A model generated the notes under the pieces. That model searched no databases and had not been told where the DNA came from. It was given only the letters and a program-made list of their open reading frames with translations. DNA of 45,162 nt, taken from NCBI GenBank assembly GCA_013298505.1, contig JAAFHY010000018.1:1-45162 (forward strand), read 5' to 3'. Shown here one piece after another: positions 9,701 to 17,224 of this stretch. Position 1 is the stretch's first letter, and each line of letters starts with the position of its first letter. The stretch is from Cytophagales bacterium. GTDB lineage: Bacteria; Bacteroidota; Bacteroidia; Cytophagales; Cyclobacteriaceae. The translations under genes were made by a program, and so were the position numbers.

Positions 9701-10053
9701 AATTCTGTTTCGCCACCAGGACTGTAGCGGGTGTGGTTGAGGCCAATATTACTTTGTTGTAAATCGGCAATGGAGTTGTAAAGAAATACCTTGGTTTTTT
9801 GGTAGGGATAGAAGCCGAGTAAATCGGTAATGCGATCAAACTCCGATTCGAGGTATTGAAGCGCATCTTCGGCAGCTCTTTTTCGCTCGCCATAAAAGTG
9901 AACGTCAAAGTTTTCGGAACTCAAATATTTCCAATCAAAATTTTTGTATTGAATTCTATTTTGGCCAAAAACCTCAAGCGACTGCTGGGCATTTAGTGCA
10001 GAAAAAGCGCTTAAACAAAATAAGGCGATCAAGCCTCCACCAATCCATCTCAT
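6730..10053 (-). CDS. TolB-like propeller fused to an Omp85/BamA-type outer-membrane barrel
   Basis: Residues 1-22 form a signal peptide ending in ALNAQ. Residues about 40-270 resemble the region that precedes TolB propellers in peptidase-MA-like proteins, but I see no HExxH zinc motif. Residues about 285-600 hold a WD40/TolB-like beta propeller (ISPDGKKVAYAENDRGEFTV, SFSNNGRLVVISAD, DPSFVPNTNTVVFSSNR). A Lys/Pro/Thr-rich linker (about 605-690) carries two similar pieces, NTDDYTFDD and NTDDYVFEE. From about 740 to the end the sequence looks like an outer-membrane barrel, with VRGFDYA at 978-984 (the Omp85 loop-6 RGF motif), NAELRVPL and a final aromatic residue. No POTRA domain is apparent. 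It probably sits in the outer membrane with a large periplasmic part. Substrate or partner is unknown. The gene lies 10 bases after the FAD oxidoreductase and 12 before yicC. Confidence 0.75.
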   Translation of the reverse strand: MRWIGGGLIALFCLSAFSALNAQQSLEVFGQNRIQYKNFDWKYLSSENFDVHFYGERKRAAEDALQYLESEFDRITDLLGFYPYQKTKVFLYNSIADLQQSNIGLNHTRYSPGGETEFIKPYVEIAHPGNLEEFKQELIFKMSDLLVNEMMFGGTLKDMFQNSVLLNLPDWFIYGTSYYVAHGWNEEMDDFARQLVKSKKVNKALRLTDKEAALVGQSIWNYIVEKYGKSSINNILNYTRIIRNEEKSILITLGVPFKQLMLDWKNFYGQIESKVSQSYIPIPDSLKFTDARRNIIYTTVKISPDGKKVAYAENDRGEFTVKVKSLENGKETTILSGGNRVIKQTVDYRIPLLNWSDANTLGVIGVKQGQYVFWLYDLRTRTKLPRDLDKFSNIRSFSFSNNGRLVVISADFEGQNDLFLISSRRDRTKRLTSDKFDDLDPSFVPNTNTVVFSSNRLSDSLHTNVKGLQKLAPTYNLFLYNIDTTLNKLIRVTNTLSKDFHARAIDDHTFYYLSDQRGIVNLFRFNSQTGIYAQVTNFNSSIKDYDLNDDNKMLAAIVTQNRKENIYIETNVNFDRQVFTPATRRKEVLQARVLTERKRKEMPKPTSIKDLINSRVKEKTDTVAVETEKPPVKPDTVKVAKPTSINTDDYTFDDVKTDTTSKPTTAKKETPLNTDDYVFEEEIGKNKQPTETFLTRYMKARETSRVTGPFKYAPKFSYENIVTSFVVDPLRGWSVRIEAQMNDMLENYRVFGGIQTAFDFKNGDVYGEFQYLPHRIDFSARFDRKVVFWQPPYNGDIVNIENHRYSFQKVEVGASYPFSVRTRLTLKPFFGYTQFDDRGGDPRVNSVPSFRPSQTQFYTGAKMELVYDNSITTGMNIIEGTRAKLSLVSYSAIGNSKRGFGQVSLDVRRYQKIYKEIVFAVRGFTGTFFGNSPKNYVLGGMDNWIGNSFNYNGVRNPLVSQPGTYNENLLFLEFATSVRGFDYAAQYGNSAALLNAELRVPLVRALSSGPITSNFFRNLQLIGFYDIGSSWTGPIPLNNENNGRIRIVESGPFQVEIKEYLNPWLYSYGTGFRSMIFGYYLKVDVAWPVENYVIKNPRFYVTFGFDF

Positions 10054-10063
10054 ACGTACATAA

Positions 10064-11131
10064 CTAAGACCTCGAATATAACGGTTTAAAGCGGTTAATA
10101 TTTACTTCGCGTTGAATTTCGCCTTGCCCAACAAGCCAATTTGCCAATTGTTTTGCAAAATAAGGAGCAAGGCTTACTCCTTTCGTGCCTAACCCGTTGA
10201 AAATAATGAGGTTACTATACTTAGGATGCGCACCCAAAATTGGCCTTCGGTCGATGGTGGTAGGTCGTATGCCCCATTGCTGGTTTACAATTTTGTAAGG
10301 AATATTTAATAGCGAATCTAATTTCGCAGTCAATTCTTCAGTTGCTTCGATGGTTACGGCAGGGCTTACATCTGTCAGCGAATAGGTGGCTCCCGCTCTG
10401 AAAAGGTTTTGTTTAGCTGTTGGCACGATATAAACTCCCTTGCTCAAAATCGTTTCCGGATGGTTGGTTAATTCGATGGCGAGTGTTTCGCCTTTTAATT
10501 TGCGAATGGGTAACCAATGAAAATAAGGATGGAGCGTATCGACACCAGTGCAAAAAATTATTTTCTCTGCTTTTAGATTCTTATACAAAACGGTTTGTGG
10601 CTCGATTACTAATTTATCAATCTCAAATTTTTCGGCTGAATAACATCCGTTCGAGATTAGATGCTGTTGAACTGCCGAAAGAAAAGCAGTAGTATCTAAA
10701 TACCCCGATTGCCCAAGGAGAATTCCCCCGAAAGGGTTTTTAACCATATTGGCATAGTGCTGGTTGGTGTACACTTTCTCTACAAACTGGCTTACGCCTT
10801 TGTCTGCGGTTTTAGCCATCCAATTATTTTGCTCTTGGGCCGATTGAAAAGGCCTGTATAACGATTGAGGAAACAAGAATTGGGCTGCTAATTTTTTTTC
10901 AGCTGCCCGATAAAAGTGATTTAACTCAGCAAAAATTTCTTTGGCCAGCCACGTCTCAACAATGCCCATGCCCGTAATCGGATTGTAGAGACCAGCGGCA
11001 ACACGCGAGCAATTGTTTTCGGCAGGCAAATCAATAACCGTTATTTTTTTGCCTTGCTCAAGTAATTTTAGTGCTAAAGCCGAACCTGCCAACCCTTGGC
11101 CTACGATAATATAATCTCTCTCTTCGATCAA
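10064..11131 (-). CDS. FAD-dependent oxidoreductase (DAO family)
   Basis: An N-terminal dinucleotide-binding fold is plain: DYIIVGQGLAGSALALKLLEQGKKITVID, with the GxGxxG motif near residue 12. The middle and C-terminal parts fit the D-amino-acid-oxidase/glycine-oxidase fold, including GIRPTTIDRRPILGAHP and a final NGLGTKGVSLAPYFAKQLANWL segment that would contact FAD. At 355 residues it is a complete single-domain enzyme; the substrate cannot be told. The start in this frame is TTG, since the frame is closed just upstream. An ATG ten bases further upstream reads MKQID and then runs out of frame across a short GA repeat. It is the first gene of a probable three-gene unit with the TolB-Omp85 fusion and yicC. 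Confidence 0.82.
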   Translation of the reverse strand: MIEERDYIIVGQGLAGSALALKLLEQGKKITVIDLPAENNCSRVAAGLYNPITGMGIVETWLAKEIFAELNHFYRAAEKKLAAQFLFPQSLYRPFQSAQEQNNWMAKTADKGVSQFVEKVYTNQHYANMVKNPFGGILLGQSGYLDTTAFLSAVQQHLISNGCYSAEKFEIDKLVIEPQTVLYKNLKAEKIIFCTGVDTLHPYFHWLPIRKLKGETLAIELTNHPETILSKGVYIVPTAKQNLFRAGATYSLTDVSPAVTIEATEELTAKLDSLLNIPYKIVNQQWGIRPTTIDRRPILGAHPKYSNLIIFNGLGTKGVSLAPYFAKQLANWLVGQGEIQREVNINRFKPLYSRS

Positions 11132-11174
11132 TCTGTTTCATGAAAAGCCAAAAGTAGTATATAGATTCCGTAGA

Positions 11175-11206
11175 TAGCGTATCAATTATCTAGCGTATCA
11201 ATTATC
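11175..11206. repeat. Perfect 16-bp tandem duplication
   Basis: TAGCGTATCAATTATC occurs twice head to tail (11175-11190 and 11191-11206), followed by a small hairpin GACCGC/GCGGTC at 11209-11225. It lies in the divergent spacer between the FAD oxidoreductase and the metallo-hydrolase genes. It may be a recent slippage or a paired binding site. Confidence 0.85.
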
Positions 11207-11266
11207 AAGACCGCTCGTGGCGGTCGGATGACTAAAGACCTCGCTAAGTTTTGTTAGTTTTGCAAG

Positions 11267-11920
11267 ATGCTTTCAATACAATCTTTTGTTTTCAACCCAT
11301 TTTCAGAAAATACCTACGTGGTATCTGATTCTACAAAGCAAGCTGTTATCATCGACCCCGGTTGTTTTGAGCCCGAAGAGAAAGCAGAATTAGATGACTA
11401 TATCAAGCAGCAAAACCTTTCGGTAAAATATCTTTTAAATACCCATTGCCACATCGATCACGTACTGGGCAATGCACATGTAAAAGAAAAATATAAAGTT
11501 CCATTTCTTATTCATGCCGAAGAAGAAAAAGTACTAAGGGCCGTTAAAAGTTACGCCTCCAACTATGGCTTTGCCACCTACCAAGAAGTGCTACCCGATG
11601 CATTTTTCAAAGAAGGAGATGTACTTTCGTTTGGAAGTACTAACTGGGACATTTTATTTTTACCGGGCCATGCGCCTGGCCATATTGGTTTTTATGACGC
11701 CCGCGAAAAAGTAATCTTTAGCGGAGACGTTCTGTTTCAAGGAAGTATTGGTCGCACCGATTTGCCCGGTGGAAACTTTGAGGTATTAATCCAGAGTATT
11801 CGCAAAAAATTGTTTTCGCTGCCCGATGATGTAACCGTTTATAGCGGTCACGGTGCCACTACTACCATTGGATATGAAAAAGCAACTAATCCATTTTGCG
11901 GGCTAAACTCACAGCGATAA
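11267..11920 (+). CDS. Metallo-beta-lactamase-fold hydrolase (glyoxalase II-like)
   Basis: The zinc motif HCHIDH lies at residues 60-65, followed by PGHAPGHIGFYD, FSGDVLFQGSIGRTDLPGG and a C-terminal YSGHGATTTIGYEK. Together these supply the metal ligands of a binuclear hydrolase of the glyoxalase II-like group. At 217 residues it lacks the extra C-terminal helical domain of true glyoxalase II, so the substrate is open. It is probably cytoplasmic, as no signal peptide is present. The ATG at 11267 follows a TAGTTTTG box (11255-11262) at a distance of only four bases. No good TTG box lies upstream, so the promoter is unsure. pssA follows after seven bases, and the genes to the M16 homologue look like one unit. 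Confidence 0.85.
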   Translation: MLSIQSFVFNPFSENTYVVSDSTKQAVIIDPGCFEPEEKAELDDYIKQQNLSVKYLLNTHCHIDHVLGNAHVKEKYKVPFLIHAEEEKVLRAVKSYASNYGFATYQEVLPDAFFKEGDVLSFGSTNWDILFLPGHAPGHIGFYDAREKVIFSGDVLFQGSIGRTDLPGGNFEVLIQSIRKKLFSLPDDVTVYSGHGATTTIGYEKATNPFCGLNSQR

Positions 11921-11927
11921 TCTTACT

Positions 11928-12614
11928 ATGAATATCAAAAAACACATACCCAATCTATTAACCTGCTGTAACTTAACCTGTGGCTGTTTTGGAATTGTTT
12001 TTTGCTTAGAAGGAAGGGAGACACCTGCCGCCTATTTTGTTTGGGCCGCTGCCGGATTTGATTTTTTAGATGGCTTTGCTGCCCGCATGTTAAAAGTAAG
12101 TTCACCCATCGGTAAAGAATTAGATTCCCTTGCCGACATGGTTAGTTTTGGTTTGCTGCCATCGGTGGTGATGTATACAATGATTTCCGCCAGCACAGTC
12201 GATGTTTGGTTGCCTTTTATTGGTTTTCTGATTGCGATTTGCGCAGCCTTGCGCTTGGCCACCTTCAATGTAGACGAAACCCAAACAGATTCTTTTAAAG
12301 GATTAAATACACCAGCCAACACTCTTTTCATTACTTCGCTGCCTCTTATTAGCTGGGCAGGCAATTGGCTTCAAACCGATTGGATGTTGATTGCTATAAC
12401 TATTGTGTTTTCTTGGCTGATGGTATCACCTATTCGTTTCTTCGCTTTCAAATTCAAGAATTTTGGATGGAAGGATAACAAAGTCAGGTTTACCTTTTTG
12501 GCTATTTCGGTATTGTTGTTGGCACTGCTTCAGATCAACGCCATTCCCGTTATTATACTATTGTACATTGTTTCTTCGTTAGTAGAGGTTGCCCTTGGAT
12601 TTGATAAGAACTAA
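11928..12614 (+). CDS. pssA: CDP-diacylglycerol--serine O-phosphatidyltransferase
   Basis: This inner-membrane enzyme joins serine to CDP-diacylglycerol to make phosphatidylserine, the precursor of phosphatidylethanolamine. The CDP-alcohol phosphotransferase signature D-G-x2-A-R-x8-G-x3-D-x3-D is complete at residues 48-70 (DGFAAR then G62, D66, D70). The remainder is made of hydrophobic helices. The start HIPNLLTCCNLTCGC is typical of the PssA branch. At 228 residues it has normal length. The gene is packed between the hydrolase (7 bases) and porU (3 bases), so phospholipid synthesis and the type IX sortase appear to be cotranscribed. Confidence 0.93.
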   Translation: MNIKKHIPNLLTCCNLTCGCFGIVFCLEGRETPAAYFVWAAAGFDFLDGFAARMLKVSSPIGKELDSLADMVSFGLLPSVVMYTMISASTVDVWLPFIGFLIAICAALRLATFNVDETQTDSFKGLNTPANTLFITSLPLISWAGNWLQTDWMLIAITIVFSWLMVSPIRFFAFKFKNFGWKDNKVRFTFLAISVLLLALLQINAIPVIILLYIVSSLVEVALGFDKN

Positions 12615-12617
12615 ACT

Positions 12618-15600
12618 TTGATTGACTCAAAAAAAATAGCCGTTTGTTTTCTTTGCTTACTGCTAACTATTAAGGTAAGCGGACAGGCTAATTCTGTATT
12701 GGCGAGCGGTAGTTGGGCAAAATTCTCGGTGACTGCCGATGGAGTCTATAAAATAAACGCAGACGCTTTGCGCAAGGCAGGAATAAACCCTGATCAAATA
12801 GACCCCCGAAACATACAACTATTTGCCGGCACCAACAGCATGCTGCCACAGGCAAATAGCAAAGCCCGAATAAAAGATTTAGTTGAAATACCTCTTTTCG
12901 TATCAGGCGAAAGCGATGGTAAGTTTAATGGAGAAGATTTTGTTCTGTTTTTTGCGCAAGGCCCCGACCAGTATTCTTTTAATATGCAACGGCAGATGTT
13001 CAGCTATCAAAACAATCTATTTACAGATAAAAATTTCTATTTTTTACGAGTGGCTACTTCGCCAGGAAAAAGAATGGCAACTATTGCCAACCAAGCAGGC
13101 AGTTTCCCCGTCATCCGCGAGTTCGATGACTTTTCGTATTACGAAACCGAAAAATTCAATTTACTCAAATCAGGTAGGCAATGGTTTGGCGAACAGTTTG
13201 ACACCAACACAGAAGCCACCATTCGTTTTGATATACCGGGCATTGTAGAAAACTCTACGATAAAGTTTGCTAGCCACATGATGGCACAATCTATCAGCAG
13301 TTCGTCTTTCAATATTTTTTTTAACAACACGGCCATTCTTACGCAAAACATAGCTGCCATACCCAACACCCCCTATGGTATCATTGGCAAATTTAAAATT
13401 GATACCATCGGCCTCAACAGCACAACGGTAAAAGCATCTACACAAAGTACGCAAGACATTAAATATCAGTTTACACGTGGCACAACGCCTGGCATTTCTG
13501 TGGGCTATTTAGATTTTCTTCTCTTTAGTTATAAGCGAAAGCTTGCTTTGTATGGAGCTCAAACCGGATTTACGGCTTCTCAAAGCGTGGCCAATTCTAC
13601 TTCTACTTTTGAATTGAGCGATGCCAACACAAAAACCCTTATATGGGATGTAACTGATCCGCTTAACGCTGGCAAACAAGAAACAACTTTAGCAGGTAAT
13701 AAAATCAACTTCTCAACGCCCACCTCATCACTAAAAAAATTCATCGCCTTCAATCCCGATCAGTTAGCATTACCTATTTTTGAGGGAGCCGTTGCCAACC
13801 AAAACTTACGGGGGTTAACTCCTACTTCGCTCATCATCATCACGCATCCATCATTTAAAAAAGAAGCCGATCGCCTCGCAGCACATCGACAAAGTTATTC
13901 GTCCATTTCCGCATCGGTAGTTACCACCGAACAAATTTTCAACGAATACGCAAGTGGCAAACCCGACTTCACCGCAATTAGGGATTTTATCAGAGATCAA
14001 TTTAAGAAACCCGGTTCCACCTTAAAAAATGTTTTACTCTTTGGCAGAGGATCGTATGATTATAGAGATCGCGTTTTTGGCAACACTAACTACGTTCCTA
14101 TCTATGAATCTACCAATTCTCTCAGCCCATTAGAAACTTATTCCTCGGATGATTTTTTTGCCTTGCTCGAAGACCACGAAGGCGAATGGAAAGAAAGCCC
14201 GGCCGAAAATGCAACGCTCGACATCGGGATAGGAAGGCTGCCCATAAAAAAAATTGAAGAAGCAAAAGCGATCGTAGATAAGCTGATCCAATACGATATA
14301 GACGCAAAAGGAGTTGGAGCATGGCGTAAAAATATTTTGTTCGTTGCCGATGACGGCAATTCCAATCTGCACGAATCGCAAGCCAATCAACTCGCTAACA
14401 CCATCGATCAAACGAATTTAGATTTTGAAGCGCGGAGATTATTCATCGGTTCTTACAAACAAGTGACCAACCCAACCGGCCAGATTAGCCCCGATGCAAC
14501 GCGAGCCCTTAACAACGCCATCCGACAAGGTCAATCTATTATTAATTATACCGGCCACGGATCAGAAAAAGTGTGGATGCAAGAACAAATATTAAACGAA
14601 ACTACCGTGCTCGAATCTACCAACGGCCCACGCTATCCATTCTTTGTAACGGCTACGTGCGAATTTGGCCGAAACGATGATCCATTCATTACCTCTACTG
14701 CCGAGCGACTTTTAACCAACCCCAAAGGTGGAGGGATTGGCTTGGTAACAACCGCACGGCCTGTAAACTCCTTTACCAATTTTAATTTAAACAATGCCTT
14801 TTACGCAGCTCTCTTCGTAAAAGAAAATAATCAATTTCGCGACATCGGTTCTGTTTTTAAAGCCACAAAAAACAATAGTGTAAGCGGCACAGCGAATCGT
14901 AATTTTTCATTGCTGGGAGATCCATCTATGAAATTGCAATGGGGAGAAAATAATGTGGCCATTACAACTGTAACCACCTCAAACAACAATACCGATCTTC
15001 AGCCCCTCGCCCAAGTAACCGTAGTTGGCGAAATTTTAAACAACGGAATTAAGAAAACCAACTTTAGCGGATCGATAAATGTAATGCTGCTAGATAAAGC
15101 GCAAGAACTTACAACGATTGCCGATAACGAAGAGTTTGCAAATCCGAGCTCGCCCGCGTTTCTCTATTCCGAAAGATCCAATAAATTGTTTGACGGAAAC
15201 GCATCCGTGGTAAATGGTGACTTTCAAATTTCGTTTAGGATTCCTAAAAACGTGAGCGTTGATCCTGACAAGGCAAAATTTAGCTTCTACGCAAATGCAA
15301 CAAATGGCGAAGATGCTATCGGGTATTCTACCACCTATAAAGTAGGTGGCCCTGTTACCCTGCCCTTGATTGATACAACGCCCCCGCAAATAAAATTATT
15401 CATTGGCGATACTACTTTTATTGGTGGTGGCATTGCGGCACTCAATACAAAGTTGGTGGCTCAGTTGGCCGATGCAAGTGGTATCAATATTTCGTCTTTA
15501 AATCAGCAACATAGCATTGTGGCTACCTTAGATGGAAAACAAAGTTTTATCCTTAATAATTATTACGAGGCGGCCAAAAATAATTTTGCCAAAGGCGAGG

Positions 15601-16034
15601 TTGTTTTTCCGCTCGACACCTTAAAAAAAGGAAGACACACGCTTTTGCTAATGGCATCTGATACGTATAACAATACATCTCAAGCCACCGTAGATTTTGT
15701 GGTGAGCGATGGCACTGGTATTTCGATTGAGCAGTTTACCAACTACCCCAACCCGGTGGAGGCAGACGGAACTACTTTTTGGTTTACACACAACCGCCCA
15801 GGCGAAGATTTGCAAGCAACGTTGGTCATTTATAATTTAGCTGGCCAAGTAGTGGTAAGCCAAGATTACACCATCAACGAGAGCCAGTATTTAGTTACCT
15901 TGCCCAAGTGGAAAATAGATAACGCAGATGGAATAAAACCCGGGCCTGGTTTATACCTTGCACGCCTGTTTGTTCGTTCTCTGCTCGATGGCTCAAATAA
16001 TGAGCGAAATGCCAAGATTATTTTACCGAATTAG
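12618..16034 (+). CDS. porU: Type IX secretion system sortase PorU
   Basis: PorU is a gingipain-like (C25) cysteine protease on the cell surface. It removes the C-terminal sorting domain from type IX cargo and attaches the cargo to the surface. The start is TTG, three bases after pssA, and gives a signal peptide ending near residue 22 (LLLTIKVSGQ). The C25 domain covers about residues 400-775. The catalytic His647 is in NYTGHGSEKVW and Cys681 in FVTATCEFGRNDD. The end has its own sorting-domain-like segment (FTNYPNPVEADG, then LYLARLFVRSL), as known for PorU. At 1138 residues it matches the family length. porV follows after 26 bases. Confidence 0.95.
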   Translation: MIDSKKIAVCFLCLLLTIKVSGQANSVLASGSWAKFSVTADGVYKINADALRKAGINPDQIDPRNIQLFAGTNSMLPQANSKARIKDLVEIPLFVSGESDGKFNGEDFVLFFAQGPDQYSFNMQRQMFSYQNNLFTDKNFYFLRVATSPGKRMATIANQAGSFPVIREFDDFSYYETEKFNLLKSGRQWFGEQFDTNTEATIRFDIPGIVENSTIKFASHMMAQSISSSSFNIFFNNTAILTQNIAAIPNTPYGIIGKFKIDTIGLNSTTVKASTQSTQDIKYQFTRGTTPGISVGYLDFLLFSYKRKLALYGAQTGFTASQSVANSTSTFELSDANTKTLIWDVTDPLNAGKQETTLAGNKINFSTPTSSLKKFIAFNPDQLALPIFEGAVANQNLRGLTPTSLIIITHPSFKKEADRLAAHRQSYSSISASVVTTEQIFNEYASGKPDFTAIRDFIRDQFKKPGSTLKNVLLFGRGSYDYRDRVFGNTNYVPIYESTNSLSPLETYSSDDFFALLEDHEGEWKESPAENATLDIGIGRLPIKKIEEAKAIVDKLIQYDIDAKGVGAWRKNILFVADDGNSNLHESQANQLANTIDQTNLDFEARRLFIGSYKQVTNPTGQISPDATRALNNAIRQGQSIINYTGHGSEKVWMQEQILNETTVLESTNGPRYPFFVTATCEFGRNDDPFITSTAERLLTNPKGGGIGLVTTARPVNSFTNFNLNNAFYAALFVKENNQFRDIGSVFKATKNNSVSGTANRNFSLLGDPSMKLQWGENNVAITTVTTSNNNTDLQPLAQVTVVGEILNNGIKKTNFSGSINVMLLDKAQELTTIADNEEFANPSSPAFLYSERSNKLFDGNASVVNGDFQISFRIPKNVSVDPDKAKFSFYANATNGEDAIGYSTTYKVGGPVTLPLIDTTPPQIKLFIGDTTFIGGGIAALNTKLVAQLADASGINISSLNQQHSIVATLDGKQSFILNNYYEAAKNNFAKGEVVFPLDTLKKGRHTLLLMASDTYNNTSQATVDFVVSDGTGISIEQFTNYPNPVEADGTTFWFTHNRPGEDLQATLVIYNLAGQVVVSQDYTINESQYLVTLPKWKIDNADGIKPGPGLYLARLFVRSLLDGSNNERNAKIILPN

Positions 16035-16060
16035 TTACCTTTAAAGCGATAATCCTGATT

Positions 16061-17221
16061 ATGAATAAGTTAAGGTTTTTGATATTTATCTCATTTGGCA
16101 GTAGCCTTTTCACATCCATGCATGCCCAAACAACGGGAGGGGGCGGTGTTATTATTGGTCAAGATACCAACAACAAAAGCATTACCACAGCCGTGCCCTT
16201 TTTAGGTATAACCCCAGACTCACGCGCGGCTGGCATGGGCGATGCTGGAGTGGCCACAGCACCTGATGCAAACTCAGCCTACTGGAATGCCGCCAAACTT
16301 GCCTTTGTCGACAAAGGATATGGTGGTTCGCTTTCGTATACCCCTTGGTTAGGAAAAATCATCAATGATATGCGCTTGGTTCATCTTTCTGGTTTTTATA
16401 AAATAGATAGAGTACAAACCGTTGGTGCCTCCATGAAGTATTTTGATTTGGGAGACATTGAATTAAGAGATGGCGCAAACATCTCTCAAGGCCGATACAA
16501 CCCAAGGGAAGTTGCCATAGATTTTACATACTCAAGATTATTGACCGATCATTTTAGTATTGGTGGCTCACTTCGTTATATCTACTCAAATCTTACCGGA
16601 TCGTTCACAGGGTTAGATGCAAGCTCGGCTCACTCGGTAGCTGTAGACATTGGCGTTTTTTATACCAAGCCGCTCGAATCAAAAAACGCAACATTATCGC
16701 TAGGTGCATCCATCAATAACATTGGCGCAAAAATCTCTTACACAAATGCTAATAACCCAGATTTTATACCCACTAATTTAAGAATTGGTGGCGCCTACAA
16801 GACTGAGTTAAACCCATTAAACAGTTTAACTTTTGCGTTAGACTTTAATAAACTAATGGTACCAAGTACGGTGCCTGGCAGTCGAAACAAACCCTTGCTC
16901 GAAGGCATATTCGGTTCTTTTTCTGATGCACCCGGAGGATTTGCCGAAGAACTTTCAGAGTTTACGATTTCAACAGGCGTAGAGTATTGGTACAACAATA
17001 CCTTTGCAGGAAGGCTTGGTTATTTTTATGAAGACCAGTATAAAGGAAATAGGAAGTACTTAACCGCTGGCGTAGGTTTTAAATACGATAATTTTGTGAT
17101 CGACATGGCCTATCTGGTACCTACCAACAAACGCGAAAATGCGTTGGCAGAAACTATCCGTTTCACCATCATGTACATGTTTCCTACTAAAATAAAAGAC
17201 GAGGAATCGGTAACTCAATAA
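16061..17221 (+). CDS. porV: Type IX secretion system outer-membrane shuttle protein PorV
   Basis: PorV (also called LptO) is a FadL-type outer-membrane barrel that carries type IX cargo from the translocon to the PorU attachment complex. The protein has a signal peptide ending in SMHAQ (about residue 23), then the family-typical stretch TTAVPFLGITPDSRAAGMGDAGVAT followed by NSAYWNAAKLAF. The rest is alternating beta strands with a late FVIDMAYLVPT strand. At 386 residues the length is normal. ATG at 16061. The order porU-porV is conserved in many Bacteroidota. The M16 homologue starts three bases after its stop. Confidence 0.94.
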   Translation: MNKLRFLIFISFGSSLFTSMHAQTTGGGGVIIGQDTNNKSITTAVPFLGITPDSRAAGMGDAGVATAPDANSAYWNAAKLAFVDKGYGGSLSYTPWLGKIINDMRLVHLSGFYKIDRVQTVGASMKYFDLGDIELRDGANISQGRYNPREVAIDFTYSRLLTDHFSIGGSLRYIYSNLTGSFTGLDASSAHSVAVDIGVFYTKPLESKNATLSLGASINNIGAKISYTNANNPDFIPTNLRIGGAYKTELNPLNSLTFALDFNKLMVPSTVPGSRNKPLLEGIFGSFSDAPGGFAEELSEFTISTGVEYWYNNTFAGRLGYFYEDQYKGNRKYLTAGVGFKYDNFVIDMAYLVPTNKRENALAETIRFTIMYMFPTKIKDEESVTQ

Positions 17222-17224
17222 TTC

